Position numbers and translations under genes: made by a program
Notes under the pieces: model-generated
The model's database searches: none
What the model was told of the DNA's origin: nothing
What the model saw: only the letters and a program-made list of their open reading frames with translations
From: Flavipsychrobacter sp.
GTDB lineage: Bacteria; Bacteroidota; Bacteroidia; Chitinophagales; Chitinophagaceae
Length of the DNA stretch: 40,412 nt
Assembly: GCA_025963465.1 (NCBI GenBank)
Contig: JAOQAP010000170.1
Span: 1-40,412, forward strand
Direction: 5' to 3'
Shown: positions 15,251 through 23,894 of the stretch, one piece after another
Layout of the letters: every line of letters starts with the position of its first letter
How positions within the stretch are numbered: the stretch's first letter is position 1

Positions 15251-15547
15251 ATGAAACTATCTGAAGTGTTGGTAAGGCCGGTGATCACCGAAAAGGTAAA
15301 TCTCCAGATGGAGCGCCAGGGTCGCTACACATTCGTAGTAGGCAAGCAGGCTAATAAGCTGGAAATAAAGAAGGCCGTAGAAGAATTTTACGGAGTAAAG
15401 GTTGCTGAAGTAAATACTAACGTTGTTCCTGCAAAAAGCAAAACACGGTTTACTAAAGCAGGTCTTCTTTCAGGCCGCAAGCCTTCTTACAAAAAGGCAG
15501 TAGTTACCCTTGCACAGGGCGAAACAATCGACCTTTTCACTAACTAA
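15251..15547 (+). CDS. rplW: 50S ribosomal protein L23
   Basis: 98 residues, usual length. Sits at the tunnel exit and docks trigger factor, SRP and SecYEG. Motifs VLVRPVITEKV and YTFVVGKQANKLEIKKAVEEFYGVKV are typical, with the basic loop at about 60-80. The start follows an A-rich leader. The repeat-containing gap lies immediately upstream. Confidence 0.97.
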   Translation: MKLSEVLVRPVITEKVNLQMERQGRYTFVVGKQANKLEIKKAVEEFYGVKVAEVNTNVVPAKSKTRFTKAGLLSGRKPSYKKAVVTLAQGETIDLFTN

Positions 15548-15601
15548 TAAATTACAAATTCTGTTGCGGTCGTATGATCACACCAGCTAATTGAAATAAA
15601 A

Positions 15602-16435
15602 ATGGCATTACGTAAATACAAACCGGTCACAGCCGGAACACGCTGGAGAATAGGTAACGCTTACGCGGAGATCACAACTAACGAGCCTGAAAAGAGCCTG
15701 CTTGAGCACCAGCATGGTACAGGTGGCCGTAACTTTCAGGGCCGTCGTGCAATGCGCTACATAGGTGGTGGTAACAAGACTCAGTATCGTCTTGTGGATT
15801 TCAAACGTAACAAGAGTGATATCCCTGCTACTGTAAAAACTATTGAGTACGATCCAAACCGTACAGCTTTCATCGCACTGTTGCATTATGCAGATGGTGA
15901 AAAGCGTTACATCATCGCTCCACAGGGCCTTGAAGTAGGTACAAAGATCATCAGCGGTGCAAGCGTAGCTCCTGAAGTAGGAAATGCTTTATTACTGAAG
16001 AACATGCCGCTTGGTACTGTTGTTCACAATATAGAAATGCAGCCAGGCCGTGGCGGTGCACTTGCCCGTTCGGCAGGTACTTACGCTCAGCTTAATGCGA
16101 AAGAAGAAAAGTATTGCGTACTGAAAATGCCTAGCGGTGAGCTCCGTAAAATACTGAGCACATGTATGGCTACTGTAGGTATCGTATCTAACAGCGACCA
16201 TGCACTCCAGTCAATGGGTAAAGCAGGCCGTAACCGTTGGAAAGGCATCAAGCCACGTAACCGTGGTGTAGCGATGAACCCGGTAGATCACCCGATGGGT
16301 GGTGGTGAAGGTAGGTCATCTGGTGGCCACCCACGTAGCCGTAAGGGTAAATACGCTAAGGGCGAAAAAACAAGAAGCAGAACAAAGGCATCTAACAAGC
16401 TGATCATACAGCGCAAGAATGGTAAGAAGCTCTAG
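15602..16435 (+). CDS. rplB: 50S ribosomal protein L2
   Basis: 277 residues (E. coli 273). It is required for subunit association and the peptidyl transferase centre. Motifs are [18 protein letters not shown] near the N-terminus and the highly conserved [20 protein letters not shown] (about 221-240) containing the functionally important His. The Lys/Arg-rich end is intact. The stop is TAG. Confidence 0.98.
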   Translation: MALRKYKPVTAGTRWRIGNAYAEITTNEPEKSLLEHQHGTGGRNFQGRRAMRYIGGGNKTQYRLVDFKRNKSDIPATVKTIEYDPNRTAFIALLHYADGEKRYIIAPQGLEVGTKIISGASVAPEVGNALLLKNMPLGTVVHNIEMQPGRGGALARSAGTYAQLNAKEEKYCVLKMPSGELRKILSTCMATVGIVSNSDHALQSMGKAGRNRWKGIKPRNRGVAMNPVDHPMGGGEGRSSGGHPRSRKGKYAKGEKTRSRTKASNKLIIQRKNGKKL

Positions 16436-16483
16436 TTCAAAGTACATAAAGTAATAGTTAATAACAAAATAAGTCAATAGAAA

Positions 16484-16753
16484 ATGGCTCGTTCAATAAA
16501 AAAAGGACCTTACATTGATGCAAATCTGGATCAGAAGGTTACAGCGATAAATGAAGGCAAAGTGAAAAGAGGTGTAATGAAGACCTGGAGTCGTCGTAGC
16601 ACTATCAGTCCTGACTTCGTAGGTCACACTTTCGCAGTGCACAATGGCAACAAGTTCATACCGGTATATGTTACTGAGTATATGGTGGGCCACAAGCTGG
16701 GTGAATTTTCACCTACCCGTAACTTCAAGGGTCACAGCGGAACAAAACAGTAA
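16484..16753 (+). CDS. rpsS: 30S ribosomal protein S19
   Basis: 89 residues (E. coli 92). Located in the 30S head near the A and P sites. Signature motifs are [31 protein letters not shown] and [26 protein letters not shown] repeat begins a few bases after the stop, followed by a second hairpin before rplV. Confidence 0.98.
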   Translation: MARSIKKGPYIDANLDQKVTAINEGKVKRGVMKTWSRRSTISPDFVGHTFAVHNGNKFIPVYVTEYMVGHKLGEFSPTRNFKGHSGTKQ

Positions 16754-16756
16754 TTA

Positions 16757-16781
16757 ACCCCCAACCCCTGAAGGGGCGCAA
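16757..16781. repeat. CCCCTGAAGGGG repeat, copy 3, inside the S10 operon
   Basis: CCCCCAACCCCTGAAGGGGCGC lies directly after the rpsS stop. It is the third relative of the elements at 9581 and 11116. The CCCC/GGGG hairpin has loop TGAA but lacks a T run, so read-through into rplV is plausible. Confidence 0.6.
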
Positions 16782-16813
16782 GGATAGAATAGTGTAATAA
16801 GTTAATTAGTACA

Positions 16814-16846
16814 AAACCCCGGAAAGCCCGTTAGGTGCCGGTGTTT
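16814..16846 (+). promoter_or_regulatory. Hairpin upstream of rplV
   Basis: AAACCCCGG pairs with CCGGTGTTT with one mismatch across a 15-nt loop, 15 bp before the rplV start. It may be a processing, attenuation or regulatory site. Confidence 0.35.
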
Positions 16847-16861
16847 AAAAATCGAAAATAA

Positions 16862-17251
16862 ATGGAAGCTGTAGCTCGCTTACGAAATGTACCAACCTCC
16901 CCCCGCAAGATGCGCCTTTTGGCGGACCTGATACGCGGTATGGAAGTAGAACAGGCGTTGAATACTTTGAAATTCAGTACAAAACATCCTTCAACACCGC
17001 TGGAAAAGCTGTTGCTGAGCGCTGTAGCGAACTGGAGAGTAAAAAATGAAGGTGTTGACGTGGCTGAGGCCAACCTGTATGTTAAGACCATATTTGTTGA
17101 TGGTGGACGCGTACTGAAGCGGATGCGCCCGGCACCACAGGGACGTGCTTACCGTGTGCGCAAGCGCAGCAACCACGTTACCTTAATGGTAGACAGCCGT
17201 AACGCAACAACAGAAAACGCTAACGTAGAAAATTCTAACATTCAAGCTTAA
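16862..17251 (+). CDS. rplV: 50S ribosomal protein L22
   Basis: 129 residues (E. coli 110). Its beta-hairpin reaches into the exit tunnel at the macrolide site. [21 protein letters not shown] opens the fold, and the tunnel loop is at about 80-98 ([19 protein letters not shown]). The extra length is a low-complexity Asn/Ala tail ([14 protein letters not shown]). rpsC follows after 11 bp. Confidence 0.97.
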   Translation: MEAVARLRNVPTSPRKMRLLADLIRGMEVEQALNTLKFSTKHPSTPLEKLLLSAVANWRVKNEGVDVAEANLYVKTIFVDGGRVLKRMRPAPQGRAYRVRKRSNHVTLMVDSRNATTENANVENSNIQA

Positions 17252-17262
17252 TAATAATAGTA

Positions 17263-18120
17263 ATGGGTCAAAAATGTAATCCTATAGGTAACAGGTTGGG
17301 CATCATCCGCGGATGGGATTCAATGTGGTATGGCGAAAAAAGGGACTTCGGCCAGAAATTGGTAGAAGATCACAAGATCCGCACCTACCTCAATGCACGT
17401 ATCAATAAAGGAGGAATCTCCCGTATCGTTATCGAGCGCACACTGGGTAAGCTGATCATCACCATACACACTTCTAAGCCAGGTATCATAATAGGTAAAG
17501 GCGGTACTGAAGTTGACCGTATCAAGGAAGAGCTGAAGAAGCTGACGAAGAAGGATGATGTGCAGATCAACATTATGGAGATCCGCCGTCCTGAGCTCGA
17601 CGCCATGATAATCGGTGAATCAATAGCTCGCCAGATCGAAGGCCGTGTAAGCTACAAACGCGCAATCAAGATGGCTATTACTACAGCTATGCGTATGGGT
17701 GCTGAAGGTATCAAGATCAAAGCAGGCGGTCGTCTTAACGGTTCTGAAATAGCACGTAGCGAAGAATTCAAACAAGGACGTACTCCATTACATACTTTCC
17801 GTATGGACATCGATTACGCTTCTGTATACTCAATGACCGTTTATGGTAAAATTGGTTTGAAAGTTTGGGTTTGTAAAGGTGAGGTTTTAGGCAAGCGTGA
17901 TCTTAATCCTAACTTCTCTGCTAACTCTGACAGCCGCGGCAATGGTCGTCCGGCAGGTTTCGAAGGAGCAGGAGCAGGTGCTGACCGTCGTCCAGGTGGC
18001 GATAGGGATCGCCGCGGTGGTGGTGAAAGAGGCGGTGAACGTCGTGGTGGTGGCGGTGCAGCAGGTGGCGGTGATCGTCGCGGTGGTGGACGTACCGGTG
18101 GCGGCGCAGCGCGCAAATAG
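17263..18120 (+). CDS. rpsC: 30S ribosomal protein S3 with RGG-rich tail
   Basis: 285 residues against about 210-235 in most bacteria. Residues 1-210 are a normal S3: an N-terminal domain, the KH domain with GxxG in IIIGKGG (about 75-81), and the mRNA-entry helicase region ([13 protein letters not shown]). From about residue 214 a disordered tail of about 70 residues is rich in Gly, Arg and Asp, with repeated RRGGG, GGERR and DRRGGG units. This is RGG-box like and could add RNA binding near the mRNA entry site. The tail DNA is biased to GGTGGY codons. The stop is TAG. Confidence 0.97.
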   Translation: MGQKCNPIGNRLGIIRGWDSMWYGEKRDFGQKLVEDHKIRTYLNARINKGGISRIVIERTLGKLIITIHTSKPGIIIGKGGTEVDRIKEELKKLTKKDDVQINIMEIRRPELDAMIIGESIARQIEGRVSYKRAIKMAITTAMRMGAEGIKIKAGGRLNGSEIARSEEFKQGRTPLHTFRMDIDYASVYSMTVYGKIGLKVWVCKGEVLGKRDLNPNFSANSDSRGNGRPAGFEGAGAGADRRPGGDRDRRGGGERGGERRGGGGAAGGGDRRGGGRTGGGAARK

Positions 18121-18162
18121 TTGAATAATATTCCAGGGATACTTTAATAAAAATTTGTAACA

Positions 18163-18585
18163 ATGTTACAACCGAAAAAAACAAAACATCGTAAAGCGCA
18201 TAAAGGCAGGATCAGAGGTAACGCACAACGCGGAGCTATGATATCATTCGGTTCATTTGGCCTGAAAGCTATGGAACCAAAGTGGATCACTAACCGCCAG
18301 ATAGAAGCTGCGCGCCAGGCAATGACCCGCCACATGAAACGTGAAGGTAATGTGTGGATACGTATTTTCCCTGACAAGCCGATCACCCGCAAGCCTGCAG
18401 AAGTGCGTATGGGTAAAGGTAAGGGTAGCCTTGAATTCTGGGCTGCTGTTGTGAAGCCAGGACTGATCATGTTCGAACTGGACGGCGTTCCGATGAAAGT
18501 AGCACAGGAGGCCCTGTTGCTCGCATCTCAGAAACTGCCTATCCGTACAAAGTTCGTGGTACGTCACGATTACGCAGGCGAATAA
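18163..18585 (+). CDS. rplP: 50S ribosomal protein L16
   Basis: 140 residues (E. coli 136). Organises the A-site tRNA and the 5S-23S contact. Conserved [15 protein letters not shown] start, [20 protein letters not shown] and the [12 protein letters not shown] loop (about 78-89) are present. It is 42 bp after rpsC. Confidence 0.98.
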   Translation: MLQPKKTKHRKAHKGRIRGNAQRGAMISFGSFGLKAMEPKWITNRQIEAARQAMTRHMKREGNVWIRIFPDKPITRKPAEVRMGKGKGSLEFWAAVVKPGLIMFELDGVPMKVAQEALLLASQKLPIRTKFVVRHDYAGE

Positions 18586-18642
18586 TACAAATAAATTTTG
18601 TGAGCGATCACAAGCATAGATAAAAATATTAAAAAGTAAACG

Positions 18643-18855
18643 ATGGCAAAAGCAACAAAAGCGAAGGTTGATGACTACCGCTCGCTGGACAATGAAGCGC
18701 TGAATGAAAAGATCAGTGACGAGGAATTGCGCCTGAAGAAAACAAAATTCAGCCATGCGGTGAATCCGATTGAGAACCCGCTATCTATCAAGACCCAGCG
18801 TCGTGCGATAGCTCGTTTGAAGACTGAACAGCGTAAAAGAACATTAGGTTTATAA
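18643..18855 (+). CDS. rpmC: 50S ribosomal protein L29
   Basis: 70 residues (E. coli 63). A two-helix protein near the tunnel exit that helps dock trigger factor. The motif LRLKKTKFSHAVNPIENPL and the closing RRAIARLKTEQRKR helix are typical. It lies 57 bp after rplP and 9 bp before rpsQ. Confidence 0.95.
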   Translation: MAKATKAKVDDYRSLDNEALNEKISDEELRLKKTKFSHAVNPIENPLSIKTQRRAIARLKTEQRKRTLGL

Positions 18856-18864
18856 TAAATTTAT

Positions 18865-19134
18865 ATGTCAATCATGACGATCGAAAGAAAAAGCAGGAAA
18901 ACCCGTATTGGGGTCGTTAGCAGCAACAAGATGACTAAAACCATCACTGTTACTGTAGAGCGTAAAGTGAAACACCCTATTTATGGTAAGTTTCTGAAAA
19001 AGTCATCAAGCTTCCATGCACATGATGAGCAGAACGGTGCCGGCATCGGTGATGTAGTGCGCATTATGGAAACTCGCCCGCTGAGCAAGACAAAACGCTG
19101 GCGCCTGGTAGAAATTATTGAAAAAGCTAAGTAA
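18865..19134 (+). CDS. rpsQ: 30S ribosomal protein S17
   Basis: 89 residues (E. coli 84). A primary 16S rRNA binder with an OB fold. Motifs are [32 protein letters not shown] and [20 protein letters not shown] in shortened form. A second ATG at 18874 would remove three residues; either start is possible. rplN follows 8 bp later. Confidence 0.96.
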   Translation: MSIMTIERKSRKTRIGVVSSNKMTKTITVTVERKVKHPIYGKFLKKSSSFHAHDEQNGAGIGDVVRIMETRPLSKTKRWRLVEIIEKAK

Positions 19135-19142
19135 CCTTAAAG

Positions 19143-19511
19143 ATGATACAACAAGAATCAAGGCTCAATGTAGCCGACAACAGCGGTGCCAAGGAAGTAC
19201 TTTGCATACGTGTGTTGGGCAATTCGGGGCAGGATTACGCTGGTATTGGTGACAAGATCGTAGTAACGGTTAAGGATGCGCTTCCTGGTGGTGGTGTTAA
19301 GAAGGGTACCGTTTCAAAAGCGGTTATCGTTCGCACTAAGAACAAGTTGCGCCGTAAAGATGGCTCTTACATCAGTTTTGATGATAACGCAGTCGTTTTG
19401 CTTAACAACTCGGACGATCCACGTGGTACCCGTATATTTGGCCCGGTAGCCCGCGAATTGCGTGACAAAGGATACATGAAAATTGTTTCCCTCGCACCAG
19501 AAGTATTGTAA
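19143..19511 (+). CDS. rplN: 50S ribosomal protein L14
   Basis: 122 residues, usual length. Binds 23S rRNA at the intersubunit bridge and the silencing factor RsfS. The sequence is near canonical: [35 protein letters not shown]. It is followed by a promoter-like box before rplX. Confidence 0.98.
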   Translation: MIQQESRLNVADNSGAKEVLCIRVLGNSGQDYAGIGDKIVVTVKDALPGGGVKKGTVSKAVIVRTKNKLRRKDGSYISFDDNAVVLLNNSDDPRGTRIFGPVARELRDKGYMKIVSLAPEVL

Positions 19512-19520
19512 AATTTGTTG

Positions 19521-19547
19521 TACCTTTGCAGCCCGTTAGAAAACGGG
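19521..19547 (+). promoter_or_regulatory. Probable internal promoter and 5' hairpin before rplX
   Basis: TACCTTTG (19521-19528) is identical to the -7 box of rpsJ. No well-spaced TTG precedes it. Just downstream CCCGTT-AGAA-AACGGG (19532-19547) forms a perfect 6-bp hairpin that would sit at the start of a new transcript. An internal promoter could balance the distal genes. Confidence 0.45.
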
Positions 19548-19579
19548 GGTAAAAATTACAACGCTAATTCATAGTAATT

Positions 19580-19918
19580 GTGAAAAAGAGATTCAAACCA
19601 AAGTTCAACATTAAGAAAGGCGACAACGTGGTAGTTATTGCCGGCGATGATAAAGACCGCAACCAGCCACGTAAAGTGCTATCGGTGAACCCCACCGAGG
19701 GCCGTGTGCTTATCGAAGGTGTAAACCTCGTAACCAAGCACCTGAAGCCTAACGCCCAGAATCCTCAGGGCGGAATAGTAAAGGAAGAAGCTCCGATCAA
19801 CATCTCTAACGTGATGCTGTGGGACGCTAAAGCCAAAGCTCCGGGACGTGTTAAGCGCGACCGTACTGAAACAGGTTTTGTACGTATATTTAAAAAATCA
19901 GGGGAGGCTATAAAATAA
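19580..19918 (+). CDS. rplX: 50S ribosomal protein L24
   Basis: 112 residues (E. coli 104). An assembly initiator at the tunnel exit. It starts at GTG ([24 protein letters not shown], shown in part), since no ATG lies in a suitable position. The KOW motif region ([15 protein letters not shown]...KVLSV) and the [15 protein letters not shown] block are clear. The stop overlaps the rplE start by one base (TAATG), which indicates coupled translation. Confidence 0.96.
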   Translation: MKKRFKPKFNIKKGDNVVVIAGDDKDRNQPRKVLSVNPTEGRVLIEGVNLVTKHLKPNAQNPQGGIVKEEAPINISNVMLWDAKAKAPGRVKRDRTETGFVRIFKKSGEAIK

Positions 19919-20499
19919 TGGCAACGACAACAACATACAGCCCGAGGTTACTTAAAAGTTACAGGGATGAAGTGGTGCCCGCACTGATGAAGAAATTCGG
20001 GTATAAATCAGTTATGGAATGCCCACGACTGGTAAAGATATGCCTGAACCAGGGTGTAAAGGGTTCTACTTCAGATAAGAAGATGATCGACGACGCAGTG
20101 AATGAAATGACACTCGTTACCGGCCAGAAAGCGATAGCTACCATGTCTAAGAAGGACATCTCTAACTTCAAGCTGCGTAAGAACATGCCGATAGGCTGCC
20201 GTGTTACGCTGCGTCACGTTAAGATGTTTGAATTCCTGGATCGCTTTATCTCTATATCTCTGCCACGTGTACGTGACTTCAAAGGTATCAGCGAAAAGTC
20301 ATTCGATGGCCGCGGTAACTATACAATGGGTATCACAGAGCAGATCATCTACCCTGAGATCAACATTGACAAATTGCCACGTATCAGCGGTATGGACATC
20401 ACTTTTGTGACCACTGCTAAAACGAATGAAGAAGCATACGAACTGTTGAAAGAAATGGGTATGCCTTTTACAAACATGGATAAATCAGGTTCTAAATAA
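19918..20499 (+). CDS. rplE: 50S ribosomal protein L5
   Basis: 193 residues (E. coli 179). Binds 5S rRNA and contacts the P-site tRNA. Motifs include the [15 protein letters not shown] region and [19 protein letters not shown] (about 118-136), then the [20 protein letters not shown] end. The start overlaps the rplX stop. A TTGCC/GGCAA hairpin (20507-20520) follows before rpsN. Confidence 0.98.
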   Translation: MATTTTYSPRLLKSYRDEVVPALMKKFGYKSVMECPRLVKICLNQGVKGSTSDKKMIDDAVNEMTLVTGQKAIATMSKKDISNFKLRKNMPIGCRVTLRHVKMFEFLDRFISISLPRVRDFKGISEKSFDGRGNYTMGITEQIIYPEINIDKLPRISGMDITFVTTAKTNEEAYELLKEMGMPFTNMDKSGSK

Positions 20500-20548
20500 T
20501 TGAGCATTGCCGCCCGGCAACAGGCAGCAGTACAATATAAAACATACT

Positions 20549-20818
20549 ATGGCAAGAGAATCAGTAAAAGCCCGCCAGCGCAAACGCGAACATATGGTGG
20601 CTCAGTTTGCAGAAAAACGCGCAGCTCTTAAAGCAGCAGGAGATTACGCAGCATTGGATAAGATGCCACGTAACTCTTCAGCAGTTCGTCTGAGAAACCG
20701 TTGTCAGCTCACAGGCCGTCCAAGAGGTTATCTGCGTTATTTCGGAGTATGCCGTTTGGTATTCCGTGACATGGCGTTGGATGGCAAGATACCAGGTGTT
20801 CGTAAAGCAAGCTGGTAA
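20549..20818 (+). CDS. rpsN: 30S ribosomal protein S14, zinc-free type
   Basis: The frame is open from 20507, but ATG at 20549 gives the family start [14 protein letters not shown] and an 89-residue protein; the upstream codons are gap sequence. It carries [19 protein letters not shown], with two cysteines and not the four-Cys zinc ribbon, so it is the zinc-independent class in its short form. It is essential for head assembly of the 30S subunit. Confidence 0.96.
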   Translation: MARESVKARQRKREHMVAQFAEKRAALKAAGDYAALDKMPRNSSAVRLRNRCQLTGRPRGYLRYFGVCRLVFRDMALDGKIPGVRKASW

Positions 20819-20853
20819 ATACCTTCCCTCAAAGGAGGAATAACGTTTCAAAG

Positions 20854-20870
20854 TCAGGATAATGTCCTGA
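20854..20870 (+). promoter_or_regulatory. Hairpin in the rpsN-rpsH gap
   Basis: TCAGGA-TAATG-TCCTGA is a perfect 6-bp stem, 44 bp before rpsH. A weaker CCCTC/GGAGG stem lies just before it. Confidence 0.3.
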
Positions 20871-20913
20871 TACTCGTAACAAATTTTTCATTTACAAAAC
20901 CTTAAAAAACAAA

Positions 20914-21312
20914 ATGGTAACAGATCCAATAGCAGACTTTCTGACCCGTATCCGTAATGCCCAGATGGCGCGCCATCGTATTGTTGAGATCCCTGCATCA
21001 AACGTTAAGAAGCGCATCACAGAGATTCTCTATGAAAAAGGTTATATTCTGAAGTACAAATTTGAGGATGACAGTAAGCAAGGCCTTATCAAAATAGCTT
21101 TGAAGTACGATGCTCAGACCAAAGATCCGGCTATCAAGTCATTAGAGCGTATCAGCCGTCCGGGCCTGCGCCAGTATGCTAAGCCAGCTGAGATCCGCCG
21201 TGTACAAAACGGTTTAGGTATCGCTATCGTGTCTACTTCTAAAGGTGTAATGACTGATAAAGAAGCTCGTACACAGAATGTAGGCGGTGAAGTAATGTGC
21301 AATATTTACTAA
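20914..21312 (+). CDS. rpsH: 30S ribosomal protein S8
   Basis: 132 residues (E. coli 130). A central-domain primary binder of 16S rRNA; in E. coli it also represses the spc operon. Typical motifs are DPIADFLTRIRNAQ and GIAIVSTSKGVMTDKEAR, and the product ends GGEVMCNIY. It is followed by a 115-bp gap with a strong hairpin. Confidence 0.98.
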   Translation: MVTDPIADFLTRIRNAQMARHRIVEIPASNVKKRITEILYEKGYILKYKFEDDSKQGLIKIALKYDAQTKDPAIKSLERISRPGLRQYAKPAEIRRVQNGLGIAIVSTSKGVMTDKEARTQNVGGEVMCNIY

Positions 21313-21318
21313 GACAAA

Positions 21319-21346
21319 TAACGGGAACATGTAAATGTTCCCATCG
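21319..21346 (+). promoter_or_regulatory. Strong hairpin between rpsH and rplF
   Basis: GGGAACAT (21323-21330) pairs perfectly with ATGTTCCC (21335-21342) around a GTAA tetraloop, with extra outer AACG/CGTT pairing. A T run is lacking, so it fits an attenuator, processing or stability element better than a full terminator. Confidence 0.5.
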
Positions 21347-21427
21347 TTTATAGAAGGCTGACAATATAAAGTTCTCTATACGGTAACTGAACACAGCTTT
21401 TGAACTTTAATTTTTTAATTATTTTTT

Positions 21428-21982
21428 ATGTCACGTATAGGTAAGAAACCAATAACACTTTCAAAGGGCGTAACTGCAACAGTTTCTGCTACTAACGAAT
21501 TAGTAGTAAAAGGCCCTAAAGGCGAACTTCGCCAGGATGTCGATCGCGATATCAAGATCAATATAGAAGGCGATACAATTACTGTTGAGCGTCCTACAGA
21601 TCAGATCCGTCACCGTGCACTTCATGGTTTATACCGTTCACTGGTAGCAAACATGATCACCGGTGTTACAGAAGGTTTCAAAAGGGAACTGGAACTGGTG
21701 GGTGTGGGTTATCGTGCTACTGTTGCAGGCCAGCAGATAGATCTTGCTTTAGGTTTCTCTCACAATATTATATTCGAATTACCAAAAGAAATAAAAGCTT
21801 CTGCAATTGCAGAAAAAGGTCAGAACCCAAGGATCATCCTTGAGTCTAATGACAAACAATTGCTGGGCCAGGTAGCTGCTAAATTACGTAGCTTACGTAA
21901 ACCTGAACCGTACAAAGGAAAGGGTGTTCGTTACTCTGATGAGATCGTTCGTCGTAAGGCTGGTAAATCTGCTGGTAAATAA
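21428..21982 (+). CDS. rplF: 50S ribosomal protein L6
   Basis: 184 residues (E. coli 177). Near the GTPase-associated centre. Family motifs SRIGKKPITLSKGV at the start and the C-terminal EPYKGKGVRYSDE (about 159-171) are intact. It ends in a Lys-rich tail. Confidence 0.98.
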   Translation: MSRIGKKPITLSKGVTATVSATNELVVKGPKGELRQDVDRDIKINIEGDTITVERPTDQIRHRALHGLYRSLVANMITGVTEGFKRELELVGVGYRATVAGQQIDLALGFSHNIIFELPKEIKASAIAEKGQNPRIILESNDKQLLGQVAAKLRSLRKPEPYKGKGVRYSDEIVRRKAGKSAGK

Positions 21983-22060
21983 TTAGCAGGTAAGTAAACA
22001 ATAATCAATACAAACTCCGGCAGCCTCCGATAAAAGGAGAGCCCGTAAAAACAAGGTAAT

Positions 22061-22420
22061 ATGTCACAAGATCACAAAGTAATACGCCGTCAGAAATTGC
22101 GTTGGCGCATACGCACAAAACTTCATGGTACTGCTCAGAAGCCAAGACTTTCTGTATTCCGCAGCAACAATGATATTTATGTGCAGCTGATAGACGATAA
22201 CAACGGTACTACACTCGCAGCATCAAGCTCACGTGAAAAGGATATCGTAGCAGCAGGTGGTAACAAAGTAGCTAAATCTGCAAACGTAGGTAAGGCTATC
22301 GCTGCTAAAGCAAAAGCATTAGGCATCGAAGGTTGTGTTTTTGACCGTGGTGGTTACCTGTATCATGGCCGTGTAAAGTCAGTAGCTGACGGAGCTCGCG
22401 AAGGTGGATTGAAATTCTAA
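22061..22420 (+). CDS. rplR: 50S ribosomal protein L18
   Basis: 119 residues (E. coli 117). Binds 5S rRNA with L5. Motifs are [34 protein letters not shown] and [25 protein letters not shown] in shortened form. A TCCCGC-TTAT-GCGGGA hairpin follows in the gap to rpsE. Confidence 0.98.
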   Translation: MSQDHKVIRRQKLRWRIRTKLHGTAQKPRLSVFRSNNDIYVQLIDDNNGTTLAASSSREKDIVAAGGNKVAKSANVGKAIAAKAKALGIEGCVFDRGGYLYHGRVKSVADGAREGGLKF

Positions 22421-22438
22421 ATTAATTATAATGCCGGT

Positions 22439-22456
22439 GTCCCGCTTATGCGGGAT
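22439..22456 (+). promoter_or_regulatory. Hairpin between rplR and rpsE
   Basis: TCCCGC (22440-22445) pairs with GCGGGA (22450-22455) around TTAT, 26 bp before rpsE. Confidence 0.35.
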
Positions 22457-22481
22457 CATCGCATAGCTAATAAAAAAGAAA

Positions 22482-23000
22482 ATGGCGAAGACAACATTAA
22501 ATCGCATTAAAGGCGGAGACCTGGAATTGCATGAAAAGGTAGTTTCTATCAACCGTGTGGTGAAAACCACTAAAGGTGGCCGTGCTTTCAGCTTTTCTGC
22601 TCTTGTAGTGGTAGGCAATGGTAATGGTATTGTAGGTCACGGGCTTGGAAAAGCTAAAGAAGTACAGGAAGCAATTACCAAGGGTATTGATGATGCTAAG
22701 AAGAACCTCATCAAAGTTCCGGTAATGCATGGTACTATTCCTCACGAGCAGCTGGCTAAAGAAGGCGCAGCTAAGGTGATGATACGTCCGGCTGCACATG
22801 GTACTGGTGTAATAGCAGGAGGCAGCATGCGTGCTGTGCTTGAAGCTGCAGGTATCACTGACGTTCTTTCTAAATCATTAGGTTCTGCTAACCCGCATAA
22901 CGTGGTAAAAGCTACGTTCACTGCATTAGCTATGCTGCGCGAACCAATACAGGTTGCTAAAACGCGTAACATCAGCCTGAAGAAAGTATTCAACGGCTAA
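22482..23000 (+). CDS. rpsE: 30S ribosomal protein S5
   Basis: 172 residues (E. coli 167). Forms part of the mRNA entry channel with S3 and S4 and affects decoding fidelity. Motifs are [19 protein letters not shown] and [17 protein letters not shown], plus [20 protein letters not shown] (about 102-121). It is intact. Confidence 0.98.
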   Translation: MAKTTLNRIKGGDLELHEKVVSINRVVKTTKGGRAFSFSALVVVGNGNGIVGHGLGKAKEVQEAITKGIDDAKKNLIKVPVMHGTIPHEQLAKEGAAKVMIRPAAHGTGVIAGGSMRAVLEAAGITDVLSKSLGSANPHNVVKATFTALAMLREPIQVAKTRNISLKKVFNG

Positions 23001-23061
23001 TACCCGGATACTGAAAGAGGTTTTGATCTAATCTGAATTTTTACTTTTGAATAATAATACA

Positions 23062-23313
23062 ATGTCTAAGATAAAAATAACACAGGTAAAAAGCGGTATT
23101 GACCGTATGTATCGCCAGAAGCGTACGCTGAAAGCACTAGGCCTGCGCAGAGTGCTGCATACAGTAGAAGTAGAGGCAACTCCACAGATACTGGGTATGG
23201 TAAAGGCTGTACATCACCTGATAAAGGCTGAAACGGAAGTAGGAGGCAAATATCAGATGCTGACCCCTATCCAATTGCAGAAGGACCTTGATGTGGCTTC
23301 TGCTAAAAAGTAA
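23062..23313 (+). CDS. rpmD: 50S ribosomal protein L30, C-terminally extended
   Basis: The start at 23062 (MSKIKITQVKSGIDRM) is preferred over 23047 because it matches the family start. The product is 83 residues, longer than the usual about 60. The core KITQVKSGIDR...LKALGLRRVLHTVEV...ILGMVKAVHHLI is normal. The additional about 23 residues (from about 61, ending DVASAKK) look like a small basic-acidic tail. Confidence 0.93.
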   Translation: MSKIKITQVKSGIDRMYRQKRTLKALGLRRVLHTVEVEATPQILGMVKAVHHLIKAETEVGGKYQMLTPIQLQKDLDVASAKK

Positions 23314-23371
23314 TTTTTTTAACTGATTTGCGAGCGGTTACAAATTCCGCGCAAGTTCAAAAATTGTAAGT

Positions 23372-23818
23372 ATGCAACTGCACAATCTGAAACCTGCTGA
23401 AGGTTCAACAAAGAAAGGAAAACGTATTGGTCGTGGTGAAGGTTCCGGCCATGGTGGTACAGCTACTAAAGGTAACAAAGGCCAGCAGGCACGTACCGGT
23501 TACCAGTCTAAAAGAGGCCATGAAGGCGGCCAGATGCCAATACAGCGTCGTATGCCAAAACGTGGATTTATCAATCACTTCCGCGTTGAATACAAAGTGT
23601 TTAACCTTGGCCAGATCGACTTCCTGGTTGAAAAATATAACTTACCGGAATTTACACCGGACATCCTCTACATCAACGGACTGATCAACCGCACTGACCT
23701 TGTAAAAGTACTTGGTAACGGCGAGATCAAATCGAAAATAGCTTTCAAGGTGAACGCAGCAAGCGCTAAAGCCAAAGAAGCAATAGCGGCTGCCGGAGCT
23801 ACTCTGGAAATTCTTTAG
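23372..23818 (+). CDS. rplO: 50S ribosomal protein L15
   Basis: 148 residues (E. coli 144). A late-assembly protein with a long Gly/Lys/Arg-rich N-terminal extension (KKGKRIGRGEGSGHGGTATK and GHEGGQMPIQRRMPKRGF). The stop is TAG, and a perfect 14-bp hairpin starts 5 bp later. rplO is therefore probably the last gene of a major transcript. Confidence 0.98.
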   Translation: MQLHNLKPAEGSTKKGKRIGRGEGSGHGGTATKGNKGQQARTGYQSKRGHEGGQMPIQRRMPKRGFINHFRVEYKVFNLGQIDFLVEKYNLPEFTPDILYINGLINRTDLVKVLGNGEIKSKIAFKVNAASAKAKEAIAAAGATLEIL

Positions 23819-23822
23819 AATA

Positions 23823-23856
23823 AAAGACGCATTTTTGGAAAAATGCGTCTTTATTC
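23823..23856 (+). terminator. Perfect hairpin between rplO and secY
   Basis: AAAGACGCATTTTT (23823-23836) is the exact inverse of AAAAATGCGTCTTT (23839-23852). The stem ends in TTT, then ATTCGTTT. This is a strong intrinsic terminator or attenuator lying inside the usual spc gene order. Confidence 0.75.
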
Positions 23857-23894
23857 GTTTATTCGCATTTCATTTTTGATTAACAACAGTTCCT

